23,469 nt of DNA from JAWXCH01 sp034440595. Lineage in GTDB: Bacteria > Planctomycetota > Planctomycetia > Pirellulales > JALHPA01. Below, piece by piece: positions 1 through 8,266 of this stretch. The translations under genes and the position numbers were made by a program. The first letter of the stretch is position 1, and the number at the start of each line of letters is the position of its first letter. The stretch spans positions 1-23,469 of the forward strand of contig JAWXCH010000045.1 in the NCBI GenBank assembly GCA_034440595.1. Reading direction: 5' to 3'. The notes under the pieces are model-generated. The model had not been told where the DNA came from, did not search any database, and saw nothing but the letters and a program-made list of their open reading frames with translations.

Positions 1-31
1 AAAGGATGTTCATTTCCACGGTTACCAATAC

Positions 32-1438
32 TCACTGTTTGACCAATGCGAGCTTCTTTTTCCAAGCAGCAATCTGTCGATCGATTTCCGACGGCGCGGT
101 CGAACCATAACTAACAAACCGTTGAATCGCTTCCTCGACCCCTAATACGCCGTAAATGCTCTCGTCCAGTTGCGGGTCAACCGCGGCCAGTTCCGCCACG
201 CTGAGGTCGGACAAGCGAACATTCCGGTCCAGTGCCTTGCGGACCAATTTTCCGACAATCTCATGTGCGGTACGCTGCGGAATTCCACGACGGATTAGCT
301 CCTCCATCAGCGTTGTGGCGTCGAGGTGCCCTCGATCCAGTCGCTCGGCGATCACCTGACGATTCAGCACGCTAGCGGCCACAAGCGGCGCGGCAACCTC
401 CAGGCAAGCAGCTACCGTGTCAAACGAGTCGAACAAACGTGGTTTGTCCTCTTGCAAATCGCGGTTGTAGGCCAACGGCAAGCCTTTGATCAGGACTAAT
501 AGTGACTGCAAATTACCAACCACGCGCGCGGTCTTACCCCGCGTCAACTCTAGCACATCCGGGTTGACCTTCTGCGGCATGATCGACGAGCCGGTGCAAA
601 AAGCCTGCGGCAGTTTAATAAAATTGAATTCGCTGGTGGACCAAAGGATCCACTCTTCGGCCCAGGTGCTGAGGTGTTCGGCGATCATTGTCAGGACAAA
701 GGCGAACTCGACCACAAAGTCGCGATCGCTGGAAACGTCCAGGCTGTTCGCGGCGACCTGCGGGTTGCCAACGTCGTTGACAAAGCCCAGCCGTGTGGCC
801 ACGTCGTGCCGGTCGATGGGCAAACTGGTACCGGCCAGAGCGGCGGCTCCTAGGCTCAGCACATTGGTCCGCCGCCGGCAGTCGGCCAGGCGCTGTCGGT
901 CACGCTCCAGCTTCTCGCAGTAGGCCAGCCAGTAGTGCGGTGCCAGCACGGGCTGAGCACGTTGCAGGTGCGTGTACCCTGGCAGGATGCAGTCCTGGTC
1001 CTGGCGACACCGCCCAACAAAAGCTTGCTGAAGCGTCAGCAGACGGGCATCAATCTGGTCGATAGCATCGCGACACCAGAGCCGTAAATCGGTCGAGACC
1101 TGATCATTTCGGCTGCGTGCTGTGTGGAGTTTTCGGCCCACATCGCCAATCCGGTCAATCAGCGCCCGTTCGATGTGGAGGTGGATGTCCTCCAGTTCGG
1201 TGCTGTAGGCGAACTGGTTCTGCTCAATCTGCTGGCGAATTTCTGCTAGCCCCTGCTCAATCTGCTGGCATTCGGCCTGAGATATGAGCCCGACCTTGGC
1301 CAACATTTGAGCATGAGCGATCGAGCCGACGATGTCATGCGCGTAGAGGCGCTGGTCGAAGCTGATGCTTTCGGTGAATAATTCGACTCGGCGGTCCGTC
1401 GCCTCGTTGAAAACTCCTGACCATGCCTTTGCGGCCAC
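32..1438 (-). CDS. argH: Argininosuccinate lyase
   Basis: Cleaves argininosuccinate to arginine and fumarate, the last step of arginine biosynthesis, as a cytoplasmic homotetramer (family knowledge). The 468-residue product has the usual family length. Visible hallmarks are TARSRNDQ near residue 108, GYTHLQRAQP near 155, and the fumarase/aspartase superfamily signature GSSIMPQKVNP near 284, which carries the catalytic Ser loop. The variable signature position holds Val where many homologues have Lys. The start is a GTG (reads ACGTGGCCGCAAAG) with only a weak Shine-Dalgarno; no better in-frame start is seen. A promoter-like TTGACA/TACAGT pair lies about 55-80 bp upstream. The gene stands alone on its strand here; what lies downstream is outside the window. 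Assignment is firm, exact start less so. Confidence 0.96.
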   Translation of the reverse strand: MAAKAWSGVFNEATDRRVELFTESISFDQRLYAHDIVGSIAHAQMLAKVGLISQAECQQIEQGLAEIRQQIEQNQFAYSTELEDIHLHIERALIDRIGDVGRKLHTARSRNDQVSTDLRLWCRDAIDQIDARLLTLQQAFVGRCRQDQDCILPGYTHLQRAQPVLAPHYWLAYCEKLERDRQRLADCRRRTNVLSLGAAALAGTSLPIDRHDVATRLGFVNDVGNPQVAANSLDVSSDRDFVVEFAFVLTMIAEHLSTWAEEWILWSTSEFNFIKLPQAFCTGSSIMPQKVNPDVLELTRGKTARVVGNLQSLLVLIKGLPLAYNRDLQEDKPRLFDSFDTVAACLEVAAPLVAASVLNRQVIAERLDRGHLDATTLMEELIRRGIPQRTAHEIVGKLVRKALDRNVRLSDLSVAELAAVDPQLDESIYGVLGVEEAIQRFVSYGSTAPSEIDRQIAAWKKKLALVKQ

Positions 1439-1491
1439 GTAGAACCTGTGCGAACAGTGCCTTAGAATTAAGCAACCTAAACAACATATTA

Positions 1492-1520
1492 ACTGTAAAC
1501 GGCTTACGGCTAGGTGTCAA
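1492..1520 (-). promoter_or_regulatory. Putative sigma70-type promoter of argH
   Basis: Read on the minus strand, a perfect -35 hexamer TTGACA (1520-1515) is followed after exactly 17 nt by TACAGT (1497-1492), a 4/6 match to the -10 consensus. This predicts a leader of roughly 45-50 nt before the argH GTG. Matched by eye only. Confidence 0.45.
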
Positions 1521-1635
1521 CGAACCGCAGCCGCTTAAGAAGCAGGCGGGGGGCAAATCGCAGCTTTCATACCCAGTCGGGGGATCTGATGAGGGCAGAA
1601 GGTGCGGATATGCCGATTGGGAGGGGAGGATACGA

Positions 1636-1716
1636 ATGAAACCCCGACTCAGAAAGAAGGCACCAGGAGCGATTATCTCGGTCAGTCGCCAGCCGTCGTG
1701 TTGTCTGTTATGTTGA
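1636..1716 (+). CDS. Possible 26-codon basic peptide
   Basis: A short reading frame starts MKPRLRKKAPG and ends CCLLC. Its only support is a strong GGAGG (1625-1629) placed 6 nt before the ATG, in the non-coding gap between argH and the 37-codon gene. The product is basic at the N-terminus with three Cys in the last six residues. There is no recognisable domain. It may equally be a chance purine-rich stretch before an ATG. Its possible interest is as a leader peptide ahead of the basic-peptide gene that starts 64 bp downstream. Confidence 0.2.
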   Translation: MKPRLRKKAPGAIISVSRQPSCCLLC

Positions 1717-1780
1717 TGAACCCCCTGCGGCCACCGCGGGAACTGGACTAAACCAACTTAATGCCAAAGGAGCCAATATC

Positions 1781-1894
1781 ATGGGTGCCAATCGAGCCGG
1801 AGAAACGCGGCGTAAGCGCGTCAATCGTTCCAGGCGAAATGAGATGGGTCGGCTGCGCGCCGCCGAAAAACGCGAAGCGGCTGCGAAGAAGTAA
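1781..1894 (+). CDS. Small highly basic protein, 37 aa
   Basis: The frame begins MGANRAGETRRKRVNRSRR and ends in KREAAAKK. About two fifths of the residues are Arg or Lys, spread along a sequence that would form a charged amphipathic helix. An excellent Shine-Dalgarno AAAGGAG (1766-1772) sits 8 nt before the ATG, which is the main reason to regard the gene as real. It converges on the metallo-beta-lactamase gene with a 21-bp gap. Its function is not recognised. Size and charge are compatible with a ribosome-associated or nucleic-acid-binding peptide (inference), but it does not resemble ribosomal proteins L34, L36 or Thx as I know them. It is short enough that many gene callers would skip it. 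Confidence 0.6.
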   Translation: MGANRAGETRRKRVNRSRRNEMGRLRAAEKREAAAKK

Positions 1895-1915
1895 AACTGG
1901 CGGTCGGCCAGGTCG

Positions 1916-3307
1916 TTAAGTCGACGCCAATTCAAAGCTCTGCCCCTGCCGAGGAATCTGCACGTTCCAGCCGCGCGCACTGTGCAGCTCCTCGGCCAGC
2001 GAACGCGCACTGGTCAGTTCGCCGTGGGTCAAGAAGCAGGTCCGTGGTGTCGCCAGCGGCGACAACCAACGGAGCAGTTCGCTGCGATCGGCGTGCCCGC
2101 TAAGAGCGGGTATGCGAGCCACTGCCGCGCGGTTCGGCACGTCGCGACCCTGAAGGCGCAGGTAGGGAGCGCCGTCGGCCAGCATACGCCCGCGAGTGCC
2201 GGGGGCCATGTATCCACCGATCAGGATCGTATTGCGCGAATCCGACAGCCGGTGTTTCAGGTGGTGCAGGATCCGCCCGCCGGTCATCATGCCGGAGGAC
2301 GAGATAATGATTGCCGGACCGTCGACGGCGTTGATCTCCTTCGATTCTTGTGTAGTTCGGGTGTAGTGGACCGCTGGCCAGTCCAGCATCTCTACGGGCA
2401 CGGTCAGACGTGCCTCACTGAGGTCGTGATCGGCTGCGTGCTCGCAATAGATCTGGGACGCCTCAATCGCCATCGGGCTATCCACATAGGTTGGCACCGA
2501 CGGAATTCGCTGCTGCCTGGCCAGTGTCTGCAGCAGATAAACCAATTGTTGAGTTCGCCCAACGGCAAAGGCGGCGATCACAATCACGCCACCGCGCTCG
2601 ATACCGGCGCGAACTACAGTGGACAGTTCATCCAAGGCGTTTTCAACCGGGTGGTCGCGGTCCCCGTACGTGCTCTCGCAGATCAAATAATCACACTGCG
2701 GAGGGGGCTTGGGGTCGTGGTAAAGCGGGGCATCGTAGCGACCAACATCGCCCGAGAACAAAATGCGAATTGGCGGGCTGCTATCGCGCAATTCGACTTC
2801 GATCATCGCTGAGCCGAGCAAGTGACCGGCATCGTGGAAGGCACAGTAGATCGACTGGGCCGCACAGAACATTGTGCTGGTTGGCTGCGAGCGGAGCAGC
2901 GTCAGCGTCCGCCGGACATCGTTGCTATCAAATAGCGGCAATGCCGGTCGGTGCTTGCTGTAACCTTTGCGATTGGCATAACGGGCGTCTTCTTCTTCGC
3001 AGTGTGCGGTATCAAAAAGCTGTAGTTCGCACAACTGTGCCGTAGCGGCGGTGCAGTAAATGTTGCCGCGAAAGCCATCGCGCACCAGTCGCGGCAAGTA
3101 CCCGATATGATCGATGTGAGCATGCGTCACGACGATGCTATCCACCGTGCTGGCTTGAAAGGGTGGTGGTTGCCAGTTTCTCTGCCGCAGTTCCTTCAAA
3201 CCTTGAAACAGGCCGCAGTCGATCAGCACCTTGGACCGCGCGGACTCCAGCAAGTACTTGGATCCGGTGACCGTTTCGGCCGCTCCGTGGAATGTGATTC
3301 GATTCAT
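1916..3307 (-). CDS. MBL-fold beta-CASP metallo-hydrolase (CPSF73/Ysh1-like RNase)
   Basis: Predicted zinc-dependent RNA endo-/exonuclease of the RNA-processing metallo-beta-lactamase group, cytoplasmic. Numbering from the ATG: metal-binding motif HAHIDH at 62-67 (H62, H64, D66, H67), FHDAGHLLGS near 157-166 with two more ligands, and FSGDVGRYDAP near 190 with the bridging Asp. The beta-CASP insert shows ESTYGDRDHP, PTYVDSPMA and the loop SSSGMMTGGR. The C-terminal ALSGHADRSELLRWL supplies the last conserved His, and LTHGE follows. At 463 residues it is the size of compact bacterial members such as the Thermus CPSF-type enzyme. A GTG two codons upstream (3313) is possible, but the ATG has GGTGA just before it. 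Natural substrates cannot be inferred. The upstream region is shared with the divergent rhomboid gene. Confidence 0.9.
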   Translation of the reverse strand: MNRITFHGAAETVTGSKYLLESARSKVLIDCGLFQGLKELRQRNWQPPPFQASTVDSIVVTHAHIDHIGYLPRLVRDGFRGNIYCTAATAQLCELQLFDTAHCEEEDARYANRKGYSKHRPALPLFDSNDVRRTLTLLRSQPTSTMFCAAQSIYCAFHDAGHLLGSAMIEVELRDSSPPIRILFSGDVGRYDAPLYHDPKPPPQCDYLICESTYGDRDHPVENALDELSTVVRAGIERGGVIVIAAFAVGRTQQLVYLLQTLARQQRIPSVPTYVDSPMAIEASQIYCEHAADHDLSEARLTVPVEMLDWPAVHYTRTTQESKEINAVDGPAIIISSSGMMTGGRILHHLKHRLSDSRNTILIGGYMAPGTRGRMLADGAPYLRLQGRDVPNRAAVARIPALSGHADRSELLRWLSPLATPRTCFLTHGELTSARSLAEELHSARGWNVQIPRQGQSFELAST

Positions 3308-3651
3308 GGTCACCGTATTCTGAATGGTGGAGGTTCGCCCCTACTTGGCGGGGTCGCAAAGTTTTCCTGACGGCGGTGTCGAAAATTGCGATTCATTCGC
3401 TGCCGCAATGTGCCTATTGCCCGCATGCCAGCACCGCTGGTAGTCCCCAACTCCCCTGCCCTGTAGTATGATAGTGGTTGCACCCGTTGTGAGTATAGCT
3501 TGGCGGAGAGGGCGGGTGGTGGCCTGCGGCTTAACCTTCGCAGGTCCAGCAATGTATTTAGCACCGATCGCGATTGCCGCGCTGATTCAGACAGTTTCTG
3601 GCAGCCGGGCACGCCTTGTACTTGAAAGCCGCGGCCACTGGCCGAACCGAT
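3308..3651. other. Divergent intergenic region between the RNase and rhomboid genes
   Basis: About 340 bp should hold the promoters of both divergent genes. Two perfect small hairpins are visible: CCAGC-ACC-GCTGG at 3428-3440 and CCTGCG-(10 nt)-CGCAGG at 3523-3544. I found no convincing -35/-10 pair on either strand. Reading frames here overlap the neighbouring genes and have no ribosome binding site, so I treat them as shadows. Confidence 0.5.
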
Positions 3652-4512
3652 ATGGGACTGTACGACCGCGATTATCTGAGAGACGAACCACGCGGCTTCA
3701 CGCTGGGTAGCGATATGTCCGTCACCAATACGTTGATCTTGGTCAACGTGGCGATCTACATCATTGATGTTTTTGCCGATAGCAGAATCTCCCAGGCGCT
3801 GGCCCTTCAGGCAGACCTGTTTACGCACCCCTGGGATTTCTGGCAGTTGCTCAGCTACGGGTTCGTTCACGATTCACGCGGCGTAATGCATATTCTATTC
3901 AATATGTTTACGCTGTGGATGTTTGGCAACGACGTGGAAGCGATATACGGTCGTCGCAACTACCTGTTGCTATACCTGTCGCTGATTGTTCTGTCTGGCC
4001 TGAGCTGGCTGGTCATCGTCAATCTGACGAGTGATACGGTTGACCAAGCGCGCATCATTGGTGCGTCCGGTGGCATCATCGGGATTCTCATGATCTATAT
4101 CATGCATTTTCCGACGCGCGTCTTCATGATCTGGGGAGTCGTACCAGTGCCGGTCTGGATCCTCGGTACCCTCATGGCGATTGGTAACATCGCCGGTGCA
4201 TTGAATCCAGATGACGATAGCAACGTCGCCTACACCGCACATCTGGCTGGTGCCGCCTGGGGATATTTGTTCTATCGCACCGGCTGGCACTTGGGTCGGA
4301 TCATTCCCAATCGCTGGTCTCTCAGTGCGCTGCGCCCGCGACCCAAATTGAAGATCCACGAGCAGGATCCAGAAGACGTTGAGGAGCAGTTAAACAGCAC
4401 GGTGGACCAGATTCTGGAAAAAATCAGCCGCGAAGGAGAAGCGAGTCTGACCGCTGCCGAGCGCAAGACGCTAGAACGCGCCAGCCGCCGTTATCAACAG
4501 AAGCGGCGATAA
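3652..4512 (+). CDS. Rhomboid-family intramembrane serine protease
   Basis: Integral membrane protease cleaving transmembrane substrates within the bilayer (family knowledge). Numbering from ATG 3652 (286 aa): the helix-2 motif HILFN at 80-84 gives the oxyanion Asn84. GASGG at 137-141 carries the nucleophile Ser139. AHLAGAAWG has the catalytic His197. About six hydrophobic helices lie between residues 24 and 208. The cytosolic tail (about 225-286) is charged, and its last 60 residues are rich in Glu, Arg and Lys and likely helical. The dyad is intact, so the enzyme is predicted to be active. A TTG 36 nt upstream would add 12 residues, but that extension is not rhomboid-like. No clear Shine-Dalgarno precedes the ATG. 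The gene is monocistronic, followed by a large palindromic element. Confidence 0.92.
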   Translation: MGLYDRDYLRDEPRGFTLGSDMSVTNTLILVNVAIYIIDVFADSRISQALALQADLFTHPWDFWQLLSYGFVHDSRGVMHILFNMFTLWMFGNDVEAIYGRRNYLLLYLSLIVLSGLSWLVIVNLTSDTVDQARIIGASGGIIGILMIYIMHFPTRVFMIWGVVPVPVWILGTLMAIGNIAGALNPDDDSNVAYTAHLAGAAWGYLFYRTGWHLGRIIPNRWSLSALRPRPKLKIHEQDPEDVEEQLNSTVDQILEKISREGEASLTAAERKTLERASRRYQQKRR

Positions 4513-4540
4513 GCAGTGTTCTCTTCGCGTTGCCACTACA

Positions 4541-4752
4541 CTTCACCTCTCCACCCGCCAGACTTTGATTTCATTTATCGCGCCACGGGGGAGAGGTCGC
4601 GGTATCAGCCGCGGGTGAGGGCGAGTGAGAAAGTTAAGCTGTTGAATTCGGCGCAATTCGGTTTTTCTACTCTTTACTTTCACATCTCTACTTTCTCAAA
4701 TCCCTCACCCGTCGCTGGGGCGACGACCTCTCCCGCAAGCGGGATTGGTGAA
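4541..4752. repeat. Palindromic MITE/REPIN-like element (212 bp) with two hairpin units
   Basis: Two copies of a unit face each other: 4586-4620 (GGGAGAGGTCG ... CGGGTGAGGG) and its reverse complement at 4702-4736. Each unit holds an internal hairpin, CGCGG/CCGCG on the left and CGTCGC/GCGACG on the right, so stem bases differ while pairing is kept. Symmetry extends outwards: TGAGAAAGT pairs with ACTTTCTCA in the interior, and CTTCACC at the left end (4541) pairs with GGTGAAG at the right end (4746-4752). It lies between convergent genes (rhomboid and GH57) and could also act as a bidirectional terminator. No transposase gene is nearby. Confidence 0.75.
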
Positions 4753-4780
4753 GATTGAATCGACGCCGGTAATCATTTAG

Positions 4781-6979
4781 TTATACCGGCGAGAGCGTAA
4801 TCGGCGATTGTGCGGGCGTGCGGATTTCGATCGCCGGTTTTTCCATCCGGCTTTCAGCCAAGGCTGTATCGCAGTGCAGACGCATCGTCATACTCCAGCG
4901 GCCGTCAGCGTCCCCTTGCACATACCAATGCGGCTGAACGACCACTGACTGGTGAACCAGTTCAAAGCCACCTTCGCTCTGGCTGACCGTTTCGATCGGA
5001 TAGGTCCAGACATGCGTCGGTCGTGAGAAACTTAGGCCGGTATCCAATCCCAACCATTCATCCACCATGCCGATCTCGTGCAGGTCGTACATGTTCAGAT
5101 GCGTGCCAGTGTCTCCCAACCGCTCGCGGCCAGCCTGATAGAAGTAGCGGTCACTGGCACCAGATGGAATTCCCGCAAAGTTGAACTCGACCGCAAAGTG
5201 CAACGGTCGGTCGGTCGGCAGTCCTTCAAGTAGATAGGCAATCTCCAAGACCGAACTACCGCTATCCAGCGTAACACCCTTGGTGATTTTAATTGGAATG
5301 CCCCAGGCGTTGCCGTTGCGAGTCAGTTGCACCTGAATTCGATGCTCCTTGCGCCGCACGCGCGCATCAAACGGCTGACTGAGAAAGTCGCCTCGCTCCA
5401 TCGCCTCGCCGCGCAGGATCGCCTCGGGCGAAACATCGTCGTCATAAAAATGATCCTGCAAACTCTTGCGTGTGTACGAGTCGTATTGCACGCGGTTTTC
5501 CAGGCCCGGCTGCTTGAATTTGACCTGTGCATTGGCGTCGATAACGCTGCCGCCAGCGGCATCGGGCCCCAGCAGAACCTGACGATGGTACGCCTCTGGC
5601 CGGCGCGAAAGTGTCGCCAGCAAGTTATGACAAATTGTGCGGATATCCAGTTCATAAATCTGACCGCCACGGCTCGGCGCGATAAATGCCGACAGTCGGT
5701 CGTTGACCAATTGCACTTCAGGGCGACCATCAAAGTTAAAATCGTCGCTGATCGCTTCGACCCACGGTTCGGTGCGACCTAGCTCGCGGTCCAGCAGATT
5801 GTCGGCGGAAATCAGTTTGGTATAGATGGCATTGCGCAAGTGCGGCAGGTAAATGCCCCCAAACGCACCATGCCAGTAGGGACAATTGCACTGACCGCGA
5901 TACAGCTCGCTGCGTGCGGCGCGAATTAGTTCGCTATCGTGCCCGGTGTCGATCAGATGTTGCAGCCGACGGCTGACCATCATCATACGGGCATACATTT
6001 CGTTCGCCTCAGGATAGCGAACCTTGAAATTGCGCCAGAAGCCGCCGCGCATGAATCTCGCCACGCGCGGCCAGCGCGGATCCTGTTGCATCTCGGATCG
6101 CGCCGATTCGTACTCGATCAGTTGCTGTGGCGGAAGAACCCATTCGGTCATTTCGCGATAGCTTCCTTCTGGCAGATAGACTGTGCCCAACGGTGGCACA
6201 TTGTCGATCGCTTCCGAAGGAGTTGTCATTCGGATCCAATCCTGGTTCTCGGCCAGCAGATCGAACAACCGACAGAGCCAGCCTTCTTCAAAGACGGCCT
6301 TCTTAGTATCGGGCCAGACGCCGAACTTTTCGCCGTCATCTGCAAACAGTGCGATGGCGTTAGGGTGCTGTTCAGCAACCTGACGCAGGTATTCGATTGT
6401 GTCCTCTGGCGCACCAAATGGAATCACGTACCGCAGTCGCTCGCTCCCTGGAAAGACGCGAATCAGTTTGCCGTCGTCTTCGGTCAGGTAGTAGCCGTGC
6501 AATTCGCTTTCGTTCAGGCCGGCATTTTTAAAGTGCGAGTCATCCAGGATCGTGTATTGAATGCCGGCCGTGGCCAGATCGCCAGCCATGCTCTGCTCCC
6601 AAACACGTTCGGGAATCCACATGCCGCGGATGTCTGCACCCAGACGATTTTCAAGCCAGGCCGAGTAAGTCGTGATCTGTCCAATCCGATCGCGCGAAGA
6701 AAGCATGCCGAGAATCGGTTCGTGAAATGCGCCACCAACGATCTCAATGCGCCCGGCGTGAACCAGCGCCGCTAGTCGATCAAGGTAGTCAGGGTAATGC
6801 ACATCCAGCCATTCCATGAGTGGCCCGCTGGTGTGCAGTGCCAGCTTCATGTGCGGATAGCTCTCAAACAGATCAAGCATCGGCTTATAGCTGTCGTGAT
6901 AAGCCTGATCGAACACGCCGTCGAAATTGCCAATCGGCTGATGGTCGTGCAAAGCAAAGATGAAGCGGATCGGTTGCAT
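4781..6979 (-). CDS. GH57 family 4-alpha-glucanotransferase / alpha-amylase
   Basis: Retaining glycoside hydrolase acting on alpha-1,4-glucans. The five GH57 regions are present: HDHQP at 11-15, GGAFHEP at 82-88, WIPERVWE at 121-128 with predicted nucleophile Glu124, ADDGEKFG at 213-220 with acid/base Asp214 or Asp215, and TPSEA at 253-257. Both catalytic positions fall at almost the same residue numbers as E123/D214 of the Thermococcus litoralis glucanotransferase (known family member). The 732-aa length allows the two C-terminal beta-rich domains (DUF1925/DUF1926 type) of that subfamily, from about residue 290 onward. There is no signal peptide, so it is cytoplasmic. It is the last gene of the glgA-galT-GH57 cluster, 84 bp after galT, supporting a role in glycogen or maltodextrin remodelling. 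Glucanotransferase versus amylase activity cannot be settled from sequence. Confidence 0.93.
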   Translation of the reverse strand: MQPIRFIFALHDHQPIGNFDGVFDQAYHDSYKPMLDLFESYPHMKLALHTSGPLMEWLDVHYPDYLDRLAALVHAGRIEIVGGAFHEPILGMLSSRDRIGQITTYSAWLENRLGADIRGMWIPERVWEQSMAGDLATAGIQYTILDDSHFKNAGLNESELHGYYLTEDDGKLIRVFPGSERLRYVIPFGAPEDTIEYLRQVAEQHPNAIALFADDGEKFGVWPDTKKAVFEEGWLCRLFDLLAENQDWIRMTTPSEAIDNVPPLGTVYLPEGSYREMTEWVLPPQQLIEYESARSEMQQDPRWPRVARFMRGGFWRNFKVRYPEANEMYARMMMVSRRLQHLIDTGHDSELIRAARSELYRGQCNCPYWHGAFGGIYLPHLRNAIYTKLISADNLLDRELGRTEPWVEAISDDFNFDGRPEVQLVNDRLSAFIAPSRGGQIYELDIRTICHNLLATLSRRPEAYHRQVLLGPDAAGGSVIDANAQVKFKQPGLENRVQYDSYTRKSLQDHFYDDDVSPEAILRGEAMERGDFLSQPFDARVRRKEHRIQVQLTRNGNAWGIPIKITKGVTLDSGSSVLEIAYLLEGLPTDRPLHFAVEFNFAGIPSGASDRYFYQAGRERLGDTGTHLNMYDLHEIGMVDEWLGLDTGLSFSRPTHVWTYPIETVSQSEGGFELVHQSVVVQPHWYVQGDADGRWSMTMRLHCDTALAESRMEKPAIEIRTPAQSPITLSPV

Positions 6980-7063
6980 AGCAATTCGCTAGGTGTGGCG
7001 GCTGGCAGCGTCAAATTGACTGGGGCGAATGGTCGACGGTGTTTGCTCAGGGTGTCTTCAAAC

Positions 7064-8164
7064 TCAACTCATGGGTATCGCACGCAAAGAGCTGGCCGCA
7101 CTTTCCGGCGAAACCGTATTGATTGCACAGCCGGACGCCCATTCAAAACCCGCCTCAATCGTCAAGCGTGGCACAATCTCTATATGCCAGTGATAGTGGT
7201 CAATTGGCACGTTGTCAAACGGAGTTGTATGAATGAGAAGATTGTAGGCGCAGCCGTGAAAAAGTCTTTCGATTTTATCGATCACTTCGGCCAAAAGATT
7301 TGCCAAATCCGCAAGGTCTGCCAAGCCCGTGTCCGAAAAGTGTAGCGAATGTTCCGTCGGCAGAACCCAGGTCTCGAACGGCATCCTCGCCGCCATAGGA
7401 CAAGTGGCCGCAAACCGCGCCGTCTGGCCGACCAAACGAACCCGATCCTGTAGCGTTTGCTGGATTGTCTGGCAATAGTAGCACTGGCCGCATTTTGCAA
7501 AATATCGCTCGGCTCCCTGTAGTTCCTGCCGAACCAATGGGGGTGCCTCTGGAGTGGCCACCAACTGACTGTGGAGATGCGCGATCGAGGCCCCGGCCAG
7601 CCGCCCGACGTTCATGAAGACTGACGCGTAACCGAGGTCCGTCTCGCGCCGAACCGCTAGCATTCGTGCCTTCCAGGTGAGCAGCACCGCCAGAAGTTCA
7701 TCGCGTGTCAGTTCGCCAGCACGCGTGATGTGACGAGCGGGGTGGATAAACACCTCATGCCGACCAATTGGCAGTGCAGTACTGACTGTGTGGCTCTCTG
7801 TCGATACCCTCCCCTCTGGCACCGGCACCACTGCCGGGTATTTATTGGTCACCACACGGACTTGCCAGGGAGCGGACGGTGCCGGATCCTGGACAGTTGG
7901 GAAACCGGCAACAGGCCTAATCGCGACCGGTTCTGGGTAGAGGTACAGCGTGCCCGTCGTCTGCGTTTCATTGCCGGGGCAGAATGGACAGAGGTCGTCA
8001 CGATCGTTCGTCGCGTCTGAGCCACTAGCGGACGGAGCGAAAAGTTCGTCTCCATTGCCGATGATCATCGCCCCCGGTCGGTCGGCCCGGCTTTCGGCAA
8101 TCAGCACGTACCGGTCGACGAGCGGGTCGTGGCGCAGTTCGTGGATCGGCTGAGAGTCAGGCAT
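7064..8164 (-). CDS. galT: Galactose-1-phosphate uridylyltransferase-like protein (HIT superfamily)
   Basis: Transfers a nucleotidyl group between sugar-1-phosphates through a histidine-nucleotide intermediate. Numbering from ATG 8164 (366 aa): Zn-type CPFC at 59-62, the active-site HLHSQ at 196-200 (usual form HPHSQ or HPHGQ; nucleophile His198), a second Cys cluster CGQCYYC at 225-231, and the C-terminal HYHWHIEIVPR at 323-333. The start is chosen because GGAGG (8173-8169) lies 4 nt before this ATG. A longer frame to 8218 runs into a repeat element. The neighbours are glgA upstream and GH57 downstream, with no galK or galE in view, so the natural substrate may be glucose-1-phosphate/NDP-glucose rather than galactose-1-phosphate (inference). 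The Pro to Leu change inside the HxH motif is visible but probably tolerated. Confidence 0.88.
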   Translation of the reverse strand: MPDSQPIHELRHDPLVDRYVLIAESRADRPGAMIIGNGDELFAPSASGSDATNDRDDLCPFCPGNETQTTGTLYLYPEPVAIRPVAGFPTVQDPAPSAPWQVRVVTNKYPAVVPVPEGRVSTESHTVSTALPIGRHEVFIHPARHITRAGELTRDELLAVLLTWKARMLAVRRETDLGYASVFMNVGRLAGASIAHLHSQLVATPEAPPLVRQELQGAERYFAKCGQCYYCQTIQQTLQDRVRLVGQTARFAATCPMAARMPFETWVLPTEHSLHFSDTGLADLADLANLLAEVIDKIERLFHGCAYNLLIHTTPFDNVPIDHYHWHIEIVPRLTIEAGFEWASGCAINTVSPESAASSLRAIPMS

Positions 8165-8173
8165 CGTACCTCC

Positions 8174-8249
8174 GTGGCATGGGCTTCCAGCCCATGTATG
8201 TTTTTTCATGCGCTGCAATTGTTGTTTACGGGCAGGATGCCCGTGCCAC
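8174..8249. repeat. REPIN-like inverted pair between glgA and galT
   Basis: The left unit GTGGCATGGGCTTCCAGCCC (8174-8193, continuing ATG) and the right unit 8228-8249 are inverted copies. The reverse complement of the right unit starts GTGGCACGGGCATCCTGCCC. Each unit is itself a hairpin (ATGGGC/GCCCAT and ACGGGC/GCCCGT), and the differing bases keep pairing. It begins directly against the galT Shine-Dalgarno, so on the transcript the stem ends where the ribosome must bind. It sits where REP elements commonly lie, between genes of one transcription unit. Confidence 0.75.
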
Positions 8250-8266
8250 GCAAGATCCCCTGCCGC

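Noticed and set aside
21..31. GGTTACCAATA-like string near the window start also present before padR (22902-22912)
   Set aside because: An 11-base match with no shared flanks is plausible by chance in 23 kb, and I see no functional context.
1982..2812. 276-codon plus-strand frame opposite the metallo-beta-lactamase gene
   Set aside because: It is a shadow: the minus strand carries all conserved MBL/beta-CASP motifs, and the plus-strand product has no recognisable feature.
5939..6775. 278-codon plus-strand frame opposite the GH57 gene
   Set aside because: It is a shadow of the GH57 gene, whose five conserved regions are all on the minus strand.
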